Assembly: GCA_002373755.1 (NCBI GenBank)
Contig: DFJU01000099.1
Location: 1-12,020 of the forward strand
Length of the DNA: 12,020 nucleotides
Direction: 5' to 3'
From: Bacteroidales bacterium UBA3663
Lineage (GTDB): Bacteria > Bacteroidota > Bacteroidia > Bacteroidales > UBA3663
Part shown: one piece after another, positions 1 through 6,976 of the stretch
Layout: each line of letters opens with the position of its first letter
Position numbering within the stretch: position 1 is the first letter of the stretch
Notes under the pieces: model-generated
The model's database searches: none
What the model was told of the DNA's origin: nothing
Seen by the model: only the letters and a program-made list of their open reading frames with translations
Translations under genes and position numbers: made by a program

Positions 1-854
1 TTGCTCTTGGTCATGCCGTACTTCTTGGCAGCTTCGGCCGTTGTGTAGTAGGTATCACTCTCCTTCAGATCTGGATGATATATCTCGTCAAGATGTGTCT
101 TTGAATAGTAAGTTTTGCCATATTCTCGCTTGGTGGGAATATGGCGACGGTATACTTGGGAGCGCAGGGACTCCCTAGTAGTGGAATATAATGTTTCTGC
201 CTCCTCTGTGGTGAGCCACTCAGTCAGAGATTCTATCTCGGCAGAAACGCCAAATAGTTCATCCATGTGTTTTCGGCTATAATAGTTCTTGCCAGCAATC
301 TTACACATGGGGATGTTGTTTCTCTTGGCAGAAGCATAGAGCCATGACTTCTTTACCTTGTAGATATCCATGACAGCCTCGCCAGAGATATAGTCAAGTG
401 TTTCGGAGTACCTCATTGGTGATTCGCCAATCTGGTTCTTGTCTTTCTTTGATGAAGAGGAAGATGACAAATGGGACGGTTTCTTGCTTGCTTTCTTTGA
501 TGAAGCACCAGGCATTACTCTATGATAGGGATTTACTGCAAACATCTTCTCGATGTCACTCTTGCGGACAAGAGCCATCCGGCTGCTCAGCCGTGAAGCT
601 GGCAACTTCCCTTGTTCAACAAGTTTATAGACATACTGACGGGTACAACCAAGAAGAATGGCTGCTTTTGAAAAGGTCAGGTACTCCTGCTGTTGGAGTC
701 CTATCGCAGGTTCAATAGCTCGAAGGAAATCCTTTTGTCTCTTTCTCTTGCTCTCCTTTGCTTGCTCGGCACATTCCTCCGAACAGTACTTTTGCATTCC
801 GCTGCTTGTGGTGAAAACCTTGCCACAATAAGCGCATTTTCTGGTCTTTGGCAT
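1..854 (-). CDS. Zinc-finger plus tandem excisionase-like HTH DNA-binding protein (3' end outside window)
   Basis: An open frame of 284 codons runs off the left edge, so the C-terminus is missing. Residues 7-28 hold a CxxC-x13-CxxxC zinc finger (C7, C10, C24, C28), followed by a basic stretch. Residues 58-105 form a MerR/excisionase-type helix-turn-helix with the typical ending of a basic wing and a KSDIEKMF helix. A Ser/Lys-rich linker spans about 115-140. Two more modules of the same plan lie at 152-201 (ending RKHMDELF) and 211-259 (ending KTHLDEIY). A fourth begins at 268 (TTAEAAKKYGMTKS) and is cut by the window edge. The ATG at 854 is the first one after an in-frame upstream TGA, and it puts the zinc finger at the N-terminus. 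By family, such proteins bind DNA; in Bacteroidales I recall them beside tyrosine recombinases of mobile elements, but no recombinase is visible here. Base composition is lower in GC than in the genes to the right. Exact role unknown. Confidence 0.85.
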   Translation of the reverse strand, partial: MPKTRKCAYCGKVFTTSSGMQKYCSEECAEQAKESKRKRQKDFLRAIEPAIGLQQQEYLTFSKAAILLGCTRQYVYKLVEQGKLPASRLSSRMALVRKSDIEKMFAVNPYHRVMPGASSKKASKKPSHLSSSSSSKKDKNQIGESPMRYSETLDYISGEAVMDIYKVKKSWLYASAKRNNIPMCKIAGKNYYSRKHMDELFGVSAEIESLTEWLTTEEAETLYSTTRESLRSQVYRRHIPTKREYGKTYYSKTHLDEIYHPDLKESDTYYTTAEAAKKYGMTKS

Positions 855-934
855 ACTTGCGATATTTATGGGTTCAACATTCCTTTTGTTGTACCTCTCC
901 GCAAGTAATCACAAGTAAACTATCGACACCCTTT

Positions 935-1023
935 GTCAACCTTTTCCACAATATTGCTTTTCTCAAAAGTGGGTCAAAAAAAGTCAACTCTTGTAACCTG
1001 TCGTCAACTCTTGTCAACTCTGT
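935..1023. promoter_or_regulatory. Cluster of GTCAAC direct repeats upstream of the HTH gene
   Basis: GTCAAC occurs at 935, 983, 1003 and 1013. The copies at 983 and 1003 are identical over 12 bases (GTCAACTCTTGT). The copy at 1013 shares GTCAACTC followed by TGT. Spacings of 20 and 10 bases put the three right-hand copies on the same face of the helix. They lie 80-170 bases upstream of the HTH gene start, as expected for operator or recombination-arm sites. That the HTH protein binds them is inference. The rest of 855-1201 holds no gene I can support. Confidence 0.45.
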
Positions 1024-1051
1024 CCACGATATGGCAAAAAAATAGCCTCGC

Positions 1052-1095
1052 AAATTCCCTGCGGTAGAAATACGTTGCAAATTTAACGGGAATTT
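1052..1095. repeat. Short inverted repeat in the gap between the HTH and BspA-like genes
   Basis: AAATTCCC at 1052-1059 is the exact complement of GGGAATTT at 1088-1095, with a 28-base spacer that itself contains another GCAAATT. No T-run follows on either strand, so this is not an obvious terminator. It could be a protein-binding site or chance in AT-rich DNA. Confidence 0.25.
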
Positions 1096-1201
1096 CCGAA
1101 GCAACCAAAAACAGTTTCTGAAGTGTTAAAATCTAAAAGCAGTTGATATACAATTGCTTATCTCTATGTGTTTTTCATTATTTGTGGTTGTTTAGAGGAC
1201 T

Positions 1202-2011
1202 CTAAATACAGCCATAGAATGCATATTCGCCAACGCTGGTCACACTGTTTGGAATCTCTATGCTCGTTAATCCCCGGCATCCATAAAATGCATCATTGCC
1301 GATACTTGTCACACTGCTCGGAATCGAGATGCTTGTCAATTCTGTATAGGATTCAAATACGGCATCAGCAATACCGATCGTACCTTCAATTATTTTAATA
1401 TTGGTATTTTCAGGCATTAAACCCTTGTAGCAGTATGCGAATTTTCCTATATAAACTAAACCGTCGGGTTGATTATTGAACCATGCGGTATTATAAAAAG
1501 CACTGTCGCCGATGCTAGTTACGCTACTTGGGATTGCGATATTCGTCAAACTTGTGCAGTTTTGGAACGCCCACATATCTATACGTTCCACACCACTCGG
1601 AATCTCAATGCTTGTCAATTTCGTGCAGCCATCGAAACCTCTACTGCCAATAATCTTCAAACTTTTAGGAATCTCAACACACGTCAGCCCCGTGCAGTTC
1701 CCGAACGTCAGATAGTCAATGCTGGTCACACAGTTCGAAATAGAGATGTCTGTCTGCCCAGTGCAGCCATAAAACGCACTGCTGTCGATGCTTGTCACGC
1801 TATAGGTCGTGCCGTTATACTCTACTGAGCTTGGAATTGTCACGTTGCCACTATAAGAATTGTATGACGTGCTTTCATACGTCACGACAGCTTCCGTACC
1901 CGAAAAATTGTAATAGATACCATTAATGTAGGCATCATACGCCCAAAGCGCGGGCTGGCAAAACAGCATCAATAATGCCGTGAGACAGAAAGAGTGTGCA
2001 AATTTTAGCAT
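1202..2011 (-). CDS. BspA-like leucine-rich-repeat (LRR_5) exported protein, apparently truncated
   Basis: This 269-residue protein starts with a signal peptide (MLKFAHSFCLTALLMLFCQPALWA, cut probably just after). A short domain with a YDAYINGIYYNF opening follows, then about seven LRR_5 repeats of the form tSIgdsAFygCtgLTsIeIPssV. One repeat carries the usual longer insert around PDGLVYIGKFAY. The family (Treponema/Bacteroidales BspA type) consists of surface proteins involved in adhesion and protein binding. I chose the ATG at 2011 because the upstream alternative is a GTG at 2062 that would place 17 polar residues before the signal peptide. The protein ends at YAFYGCI, in the middle of a repeat, without a C-terminal sorting domain. 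The DNA beyond the stop shows no LRR coding in any frame, so the gene looks 3'-truncated rather than frameshifted. Confidence 0.88.
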   Translation of the reverse strand: MLKFAHSFCLTALLMLFCQPALWAYDAYINGIYYNFSGTEAVVTYESTSYNSYSGNVTIPSSVEYNGTTYSVTSIDSSAFYGCTGQTDISISNCVTSIDYLTFGNCTGLTCVEIPKSLKIIGSRGFDGCTKLTSIEIPSGVERIDMWAFQNCTSLTNIAIPSSVTSIGDSAFYNTAWFNNQPDGLVYIGKFAYCYKGLMPENTNIKIIEGTIGIADAVFESYTELTSISIPSSVTSIGNDAFYGCRGLTSIEIPNSVTSVGEYAFYGCI

Positions 2012-2052
2012 AGTAAAAAATGAATTTTTGCCTCCTCGCTCCAAATTCGGCT

Positions 2053-2216
2053 TTATTTCCACCCATCAAGGTCGAAAGTATTAGACATAAAAAAGACGGG
2101 AGCTCCCTACTTAGTTGCTTACCCATCTCTGAGGCCTTCGCATTGCCTTGCTAAAGAATAAGCAACAACGAAAGCCCACGCCCGTGGAGTATGTATATGC
2201 CACCTTCCCACCCCGC
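2053..2216 (-). promoter_or_regulatory. Palindrome-rich leader region of the BspA-like gene
   Basis: Read on the minus strand, this stretch has a perfect 8-base inverted repeat GTTGCTTA/TAAGCAAC (2159-2166 with 2114-2121). It also has a competing hairpin TTGCT/AGCAA inside it, and a near-perfect palindrome CCACG-CC-CGTGG at 2176-2187. A self-complementary GGGAGCTCCC (2098-2107) is followed by GTC and six Ts (2089-2094), which resembles a terminator or attenuator. A TAnnTTTG-like box (TACTTTCG, one mismatch) lies at 2073-2080, and a tiny ORF for MSNTFDLDGWK at 2088-2053. All of this sits within 205 bases of the BspA-like start, which suggests a regulated leader or a small RNA. Beyond it, 2217-2394 shows nothing I can name. 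Confidence 0.35.
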
Positions 2217-2400
2217 AACACGGACATGGGCAAGTGGACAACAATCCACTGCATGGCACTCCATCCGTTGCATTATCACTTTTAGCGAAATGTTGCGAAG
2301 ATTTCAGAGATAAGATGATAACGACGTTTGTAGCGCCTTTTTAATAAAGTATTAGTGTTCCTCCACCATCGTGGCACTAAAACAGCGGCAAATATACGGC

Positions 2401-2435
2401 AAAAAAGCAATTTTCGCCCTCATTCCCGCCAAAAT
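2401..2435 (-). terminator. Possible weak terminator after gluQ
   Basis: On the minus strand, downstream of the gluQ stop, ATTTT (2431-2435) and AAAAT (2410-2414) can pair with a G-G mismatch and two further pairs. TTGC and a run of six Ts (2401-2406) follow. The stem is short, so this is a low-confidence call. Confidence 0.3.
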
Positions 2436-2474
2436 CAGTTCAAAATCGAAAAAAATCTGGGAATGGATTGGGCA

Positions 2475-3428
2475 TCAAAGTGCTGCATCGAGCACGATGT
2501 CGTCCAACGGAATTGCATCCCAGCGGAAGTGCGGCAGGAGATCCTGCGCAGAAACAGGTTCGGGACGGTCGATGAGGTGTGCCCAAAAAGCGAGCCGCCC
2601 GATGATTTCCTGCGGTGAATACTGCTGGCGCAAGATGCCCAGATGCAGAGATTTGTCGCGCTTGCACAGACGTTGGCCTTCGGCATTGCAAAGCAGCGGC
2701 AAATGGGCGAATTTCGGAGGCCGGAACCCCAAAAGTTCATACAGATAAAGCTGTTGCGGCACGGAAAGCAGCAGGTCACGTCCGCGCACGACCTCGGTCA
2801 CGCCCATCATGGCATCATCGACCACAACGGCCAGCTGATAGGCCCAGGCACCGTCAGCTCGCCGCAGGATGAAGTCGCCGCACGACTGTGCAAGGTTGAC
2901 GCTCTGTGCGCCATAGTGTCCATCGGTGAACGAAATCTCGCGGTCGGGCACACGAAGTCGCGTAGCAGGCGGATGGGGGCACAATGCTGCCCGATGCAAG
3001 AGCCAAGCCTCCTTTTCCGGAGTGCCGTCGGGCCGACAAGTGCCACGATAGGCCACACGGCCGTCGCTCTCGTGCGGAGCCTGCGTTGCCAAGATGTCGG
3101 CACGGCTGCAATAGCACGGATAGGTATAGCCGGCCGACGTGAGCCGCGCCAGACACTCGCAATAGACGTCGCCGCGCTGGCTCTGCACATAGTCCGGATG
3201 GTCGATGCCGCCTGCGTCCCAGTCCAAGCCGAGCCAACGCAGATCGTCCTCCAGCTGGACGGCATATTCACGCTTGCAGCGCTGCGGGTCGAGGTCTTCG
3301 ATGCGCAGAATCCATTGGCCGCCCTGACTTTTGGCCGACAGCCACGAGAGCAGCGCACTATAGACGTTGCCCAAATGCATCCGGCCAGATGGCGACGGCG
3401 CGAACCGTCCGATGACATTATTCTTCAT
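2475..3428 (-). CDS. gluQ: Glutamyl-Q tRNA(Asp) synthetase
   Basis: A 317-residue paralogue of the catalytic half of glutamyl-tRNA synthetase. Enzymes of this family activate glutamate with ATP and attach it to the queuosine base at position 34 of tRNA(Asp), not to the 3' end of a tRNA. The class I signature is visible as SGRMHLGN (residues 14-21, HIGH equivalent) after RFAPSP, and LCKRDKS (254-260) is the KMSKS equivalent. The GluQ-type zinc site is present as C105-Y-C107 with Y127 and C131 (YRGTC). The conserved LRIEDLDPQR (about 41-50) and VVRGRDLL (about 214-221) also fit. There is no anticodon-binding domain, as expected, and length is normal. The ATG at 3428 is chosen over an in-frame TTG two codons upstream. 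The gene is monocistronic here, with its own promoter box at 3493-3500. Confidence 0.93.
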   Translation of the reverse strand: MKNNVIGRFAPSPSGRMHLGNVYSALLSWLSAKSQGGQWILRIEDLDPQRCKREYAVQLEDDLRWLGLDWDAGGIDHPDYVQSQRGDVYCECLARLTSAGYTYPCYCSRADILATQAPHESDGRVAYRGTCRPDGTPEKEAWLLHRAALCPHPPATRLRVPDREISFTDGHYGAQSVNLAQSCGDFILRRADGAWAYQLAVVVDDAMMGVTEVVRGRDLLLSVPQQLYLYELLGFRPPKFAHLPLLCNAEGQRLCKRDKSLHLGILRQQYSPQEIIGRLAFWAHLIDRPEPVSAQDLLPHFRWDAIPLDDIVLDAAL

Positions 3429-3492
3429 TTGCAAATTGCCTTTTCGTTGCGGCCGACGCGCACTACGCGATTTTCATCGGCCGAAAACGCCG

Positions 3493-3500
3493 CAAAGATA
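3493..3500 (-). promoter_or_regulatory. Bacteroidota -7 box for gluQ
   Basis: On the minus strand TATCTTTG matches TAnnTTTG exactly, about 65 bases upstream of the gluQ ATG. No clear TTTG is seen at the expected -33 distance, so the call rests on the -7 box and position alone. Confidence 0.5.
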
Positions 3501-3643
3501 GCAAATAATGGCATACAGGGACATCGGACACGGCCACAAAACAGAACCCGAATGGCATCGGCCGCAACAAAATCAAACTATGAAATCGTATTCACAACCG
3601 TCTAAAACGACCATTTTGTGAAAACTGACCACTTTTTCATACT

Positions 3644-3680
3644 TTTGTTTGGAGATACTGTTTTTTTTGCCTTATCTTTG
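3644..3680 (+). promoter_or_regulatory. Bacteroidota-type promoter of the structured RNA
   Basis: TATCTTTG at 3673-3680 is a perfect TAnnTTTG -7 element. Two overlapping TTTG candidates for the -33 element lie at 3644-3647 and 3648-3651, the nearer one 21 bases upstream. Transcription would start around 3686-3688, just before a region that lacks a credible ORF but is rich in base-pairing potential. Confidence 0.7.
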
Positions 3681-3686
3681 CCCATG

Positions 3687-3971
3687 AGAACGAGAAATCG
3701 TAATCAAGGAGAGTCGGTAATGTAGATAGGGAAACTCAGCATTAAAAACAGAACCGAGGAACACCGTTAGCCGATGGCGGGCTTTCAGCCCCTACGACAT
3801 CGGAAAGGATCACGCTCAATGGCGCGAGTCATCGAAAACGCATCTGCATGGATACCACCGTAGGCGGACAGACAACACGTCGAGAGGAAGATTACGGAGG
3901 CAAAACGGACCTCAAATCGTACATTATAGGAGTTTCATCACGTCCTAAATCCGCTCTCCTTTTTCTTTTTT
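3687..3971 (+). ncRNA. Structured non-coding RNA of about 285 nt, family not identified
   Basis: There is no credible ORF, but there is a strong promoter upstream and a coherent fold. Pairings read directly are: AAGGAGAG 3706-3713 with CTCTCCTT 3954-3961 (closing stem, then a U-run); TAATGTA 3718-3724 with TACATTA 3920-3926, extendable by GAT/ATC; GAGG 3756-3759 with CCTC 3910-3913; CCGTT 3764-3768 with AACGG 3904-3908. There is a branch hairpin CCGATG 3771-3776/CATCGG 3798-3803 enclosing GGGC/GCCC. A 3' hairpin TAGGA 3927-3931/TCCTA 3943-3947 has a loop (GTTTC) that complements GAAAC at 3731-3735, giving a possible pseudoknot. It lacks RNase P, tmRNA and SRP RNA signature sequences. It may be a known Bacteroidales RNA such as a 6S-like or Bacteroidales-1 type, which I cannot confirm. 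Independent promoter and terminator argue against a simple fkp leader. Confidence 0.7.
3954..3971 (+). terminator. 3' end of the structured RNA
   Basis: The 3' strand of the closing stem (CTCTCCTT) runs directly into TTTTCTTTTTT. Its partner lies 240 bases upstream, so termination would depend on the closing stem or on the small TAGGA/TCCTA hairpin just before it. The T-run marks the probable end of the transcript. From 3972 to 4104 I see nothing else beyond purine-rich sequence with a repeated GTGAAAGG. Confidence 0.5.
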
Positions 3972-4104
3972 AAAAGGTTCTTAAAGGAAGTGAAAGGAAA
4001 GCGAAAATGGAGTGAAAGGGACGATACCTAATCCCCATCGGCCGAAATCCACCTAAAAATTCCGAAAAGACAACATTTATAACATCTTACAATAAAGAAT
4101 AAAC

Positions 4105-4133
4105 AGGGAATTTAACGATTCCCTTTAAATTTG
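4105..4133 (+). promoter_or_regulatory. Hairpin and -7 box immediately upstream of fkp
   Basis: AGGGAAT (4105-4111) and ATTCCCT (4118-4124) form a perfect 7-bp inverted repeat with a 6-base spacer. It abuts TAAATTTG (4126-4133), an exact TAnnTTTG box ending 5 bases before the fkp ATG. If used, transcription would begin at or just inside the start codon, giving a leaderless mRNA with the inverted repeat acting as an operator across the spacer. No TTTG is seen at -33. Alternatively the hairpin lies in the 5' UTR of a longer transcript. Confidence 0.4.
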
Positions 4134-4138
4134 TTCAG

Positions 4139-6913
4139 ATGAAAAAACTGCTATCACTACCGCCAAATCTTGTGGAGTGCTTTCATGATGTGACCAACAG
4201 CAGCCGCGACGAGTGGTTCTGCACGAACGACCCTATCGGCCAGAAGCTCGGTTCGGGCGGCGGCACGACGTGGACGGTGCAGGAGGCGCGTCGTACGGGC
4301 TTCATCGCTCCGGGCGAACGCTGCATCATCGTCCACGCAGGCGGTCAAAGCCGTCGGTTGCCGGCCTATGCGCCATCGGGCAAGATACTGACGCCGGTGC
4401 CCGTATTCCGCTGGATGCGCGGCCAACGTCTCGGCCAGAACCTCATCGACCTCCAGATTCCGCTCTACGAGCAGATCATGCAGCGCGCGCCCGAAAGCCT
4501 GCGCACGATGATCGTGAGCGGCGACGTGCTGATTCGCGCCAAAGAGCCGTTGCAGGACATTCCCGAGGCCGATGTGGTGTGCTACGGACTGTGGGTTGAC
4601 CCGTCGCTGGCCAAGAATCACGGCGTGTTCATCTCGTCGCGCAAATCGCCCGACGTGCTCGACCACATGTTGCAGAAGCCGTCGGTCGAAACGCTTGGCG
4701 GACTGATGAAGGACTACCTTTTCCTGATGGACATCGGCATCTGGCTGCTGTCCGACCGCGCCCTCGACCTGCTGATGAAACGCAGTGCACCATCGGCCAC
4801 AAGCAACGGATTCCCATCGACCTACGACCTCTACAGCGAGTTCGGACTGACCCTCGGAGCCAACCCAGTGATTGCCGATGAGGAACTGAACCGGCTCACG
4901 GTCGCCATACTGCCGTTGCCGGGCGGCGAGTTCCACCACTTCGGCACATCGCCCGAAATGATTTCATCGACATTGGCCATACAGAACGCCGTCATCGACC
5001 AGCGCGAAATCATGCACCACGACGTGAAGCCGCATCCTTCGATGTTCGTGCAGAACGCCGACATCCGCATCCGTCTCACGTCGCAGAACACCAATCTCTG
5101 GATTGAAAACAGCTGCATTGGCGGCCGATGGACATTGGACAGCGACAACATCGTGACCGGCGTGCCCGAAAACGACTGGACAATCAACCTGAAGCAGGGC
5201 CAATGCGTTGATATTGTGCCGATTGCGGCCGATGAATGGGCTGTACGACCCTACGGATTCCGCGAACCGCACACGCCGGAACTGCTCTCCCGCTGCGGAT
5301 GCGCCGACTGCAAGAATCCGCAGACCGAGGCCCGCATCTACCCCATCGTGAACAATCTGGACGACATGGGCAAGGTGCTCGCGTGGATGATCGGCGACGA
5401 CAATGCCGACGGCGAACGCATCTGGCGCGAGGCAAAAAAGATGGCGGCCGACGAGATTTCCGCATACGCCAACCTGCGCCGGCTCACCGAACAGCGGACG
5501 TCGTTCCGCAACCGCAACTGGGAGACATTGGCCAAGAACTACGAACGCAGCGTGTTCTATCAGGTGAATCTGGACGATGCGGCACAGCAGTTTGCGCGCT
5601 ACGCGATTCCGACGCCTGCGCCCCTGCCCGACTCGGCCACGGCACTGACGAAAATCAGCGATGCAATGTTCCGTGCGCGGTTGGCTGCCCTGCGCGGCGA
5701 CCAGAAGGCATCGGCCGAAAACGAAGCCCACGCCTTCGCCATGATGCGCGAGGGACTGACCGCCACCGCACGACAGGCCCAGCAGCCGCACCTCAACGTC
5801 TATGCCGACCAGATTGTGTGGAGCCGCAGCCCGGTACGTATCGACCTCGCAGGCGGCTGGACCGACACACCACCGTACAGCCTGATGGAGGGCGGCAACG
5901 TGGTCAACATCGCCATCGAACTGAACGGCCAACCGCCGCTGCAGGTCTATGTCAAGCCGTCGAAAGACTACACCATCACCCTGCGCAGCATCGACCTCGG
6001 CGCATCGGAAGTCGTCCGCACGTTCGAGGAGCTGGCCGATGTCAACCACGTCGGTTCGCCGTTCTCGATTCCGAAGGCCGCACTCGTGCTGGCCGGATTC
6101 AGCCACCGCTTCAGCCAACAACGCTACGCGACCCTTGATGAGCAGCTACGCGACTTCGGGTCGGGCATCGAGATGACCATGCTGTCGGCCATTCCAGCCG
6201 GCTCGGGCCTGGGCACGTCGAGCATACTGGCCAGCACCGTCTTGGGCGCGGTCAACGAGTTCTGCGGCCTCGGCTGGGACCGTTACGAGATTTCCAACCG
6301 CACCCTCGTGCTCGAACAGCTGCTTACCACGGGCGGCGGCTGGCAGGACCAGTACGGCGGCGTGATGCAGGGCGTAAAACTGCTCCAGACGCAGGCCGGA
6401 TGGCATCAGCAGCCACTTGTGCGATGGTTGCCCGACACGCTCTTCACCGCGCCGGAATACCAGAAGCTGCACCTGCTCTACTACACCGGCATCACGCGGA
6501 CGGCGAAAGGCATATTGGCCGAAATCGTGCGCGGAATGTTCCTCAACTCGACCAAGCACCTCGAACTGCTCGCTCAGATGAAGCAGCACGCGCTCGACCT
6601 CTACGATGCCATCCAGCGCACCGACTTCGAGCAGATGGGCGCACTCATCGGCAAGACTTGGCAGCAGAACCAGGCGCTCGACAGCGGTACGAATCCGGCC
6701 GGCGTGCAGGCCATCACCCGCCAGATCGACGACCTCTGCCTCGGCTACAAACTGCCCGGTGCAGGCGGTGGCGGCTACCTCTACATGGTGGCCAAGGACG
6801 AAGAGGCGGCCGCCCGCATCAAGAAGACGCTCAACGCCAATCCGCTGAACGACAAGGCGCGCTTCGTCGATATGACACTGTCGCAGAAGGGTCTGGAAAT
6901 CAGCAAGAGCTGA
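4139..6913 (+). CDS. fkp: Bifunctional L-fucokinase / GDP-L-fucose pyrophosphorylase
   Basis: This cytoplasmic enzyme (924 residues) phosphorylates free L-fucose with ATP and then joins fucose-1-phosphate to GTP to give GDP-L-fucose. In Bacteroides this feeds fucosylation of capsule and surface glycoproteins. The N-terminal half is the pyrophosphorylase, with HAGGQSRRLPAYAPSGK at 66-82 and ITGVPENDW-type beta-helix sequence near 340-350. The C-terminal half is a GHMP kinase: SPVRIDLAGGWTDT at 564-577, the ATP loop PAGSGLGTSS at 686-695, LTTGGGWQDQYGG at 729-741, and KLPGAGGGGYLYMV at 871-884. Compared from memory with Bacteroides fragilis Fkp (949 residues), it aligns throughout but is about 25 residues shorter. 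The losses are near residue 50 and in the inter-domain region, where a CxCxxC cluster (C386, C388, C391) stands. It is flanked by a promoter-like box and a strong terminator, so it is probably monocistronic. Confidence 0.97.
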   Translation: MKKLLSLPPNLVECFHDVTNSSRDEWFCTNDPIGQKLGSGGGTTWTVQEARRTGFIAPGERCIIVHAGGQSRRLPAYAPSGKILTPVPVFRWMRGQRLGQNLIDLQIPLYEQIMQRAPESLRTMIVSGDVLIRAKEPLQDIPEADVVCYGLWVDPSLAKNHGVFISSRKSPDVLDHMLQKPSVETLGGLMKDYLFLMDIGIWLLSDRALDLLMKRSAPSATSNGFPSTYDLYSEFGLTLGANPVIADEELNRLTVAILPLPGGEFHHFGTSPEMISSTLAIQNAVIDQREIMHHDVKPHPSMFVQNADIRIRLTSQNTNLWIENSCIGGRWTLDSDNIVTGVPENDWTINLKQGQCVDIVPIAADEWAVRPYGFREPHTPELLSRCGCADCKNPQTEARIYPIVNNLDDMGKVLAWMIGDDNADGERIWREAKKMAADEISAYANLRRLTEQRTSFRNRNWETLAKNYERSVFYQVNLDDAAQQFARYAIPTPAPLPDSATALTKISDAMFRARLAALRGDQKASAENEAHAFAMMREGLTATARQAQQPHLNVYADQIVWSRSPVRIDLAGGWTDTPPYSLMEGGNVVNIAIELNGQPPLQVYVKPSKDYTITLRSIDLGASEVVRTFEELADVNHVGSPFSIPKAALVLAGFSHRFSQQRYATLDEQLRDFGSGIEMTMLSAIPAGSGLGTSSILASTVLGAVNEFCGLGWDRYEISNRTLVLEQLLTTGGGWQDQYGGVMQGVKLLQTQAGWHQQPLVRWLPDTLFTAPEYQKLHLLYYTGITRTAKGILAEIVRGMFLNSTKHLELLAQMKQHALDLYDAIQRTDFEQMGALIGKTWQQNQALDSGTNPAGVQAITRQIDDLCLGYKLPGAGGGGYLYMVAKDEEAAARIKKTLNANPLNDKARFVDMTLSQKGLEISKS

Positions 6914-6937
6914 CGCAAATAGCGCAAAAACGAATTG

Positions 6938-6976
6938 ATTCCCACCGGTTTTATGGCCGATGGGAATTGTTTTTTT
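6938..6976 (+). terminator. Rho-independent terminator of fkp
   Basis: ATTCCCA (6938-6944) pairs with TGGGAAT (6961-6967), and an inner CGG/CCG continues the stem after one mismatch. TTG and a T-run to 6976 follow. It lies 25 bases after the fkp stop. Confidence 0.88.

Noticed and set aside
398..718. Plus-strand frames of about 70-106 codons in 398-1045
   Set aside because: They lie opposite or just beyond the minus-strand HTH gene, show no motif, and the HTH frame has clear domain structure.
2012..2062. Upstream start at 2062 for the BspA-like protein
   Set aside because: It is a GTG and would add 17 polar residues before the signal peptide; the ATG at 2011 gives a normal signal sequence.
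2643..3605. 320-codon plus-strand frame opposite gluQ
   Set aside because: gluQ has full catalytic and zinc motifs on the minus strand; the plus-strand product shows no recognisable motif.
3687..3971. RNase P RNA (suggested by outer stem, inner stem and crossing helix)
   Set aside because: The conserved GAGGAAAGUCC-type and ACAGAA-type core sequences are absent and the RNA is shorter than typical bacterial RNase P RNA.
4964..6121. Long open frame (385 codons) on the minus strand inside fkp
   Set aside because: It is a shadow of GC-biased codon use in fkp; the translation is low-complexity in Arg, Val and His and matches no family, while fkp is certain on the plus strand.
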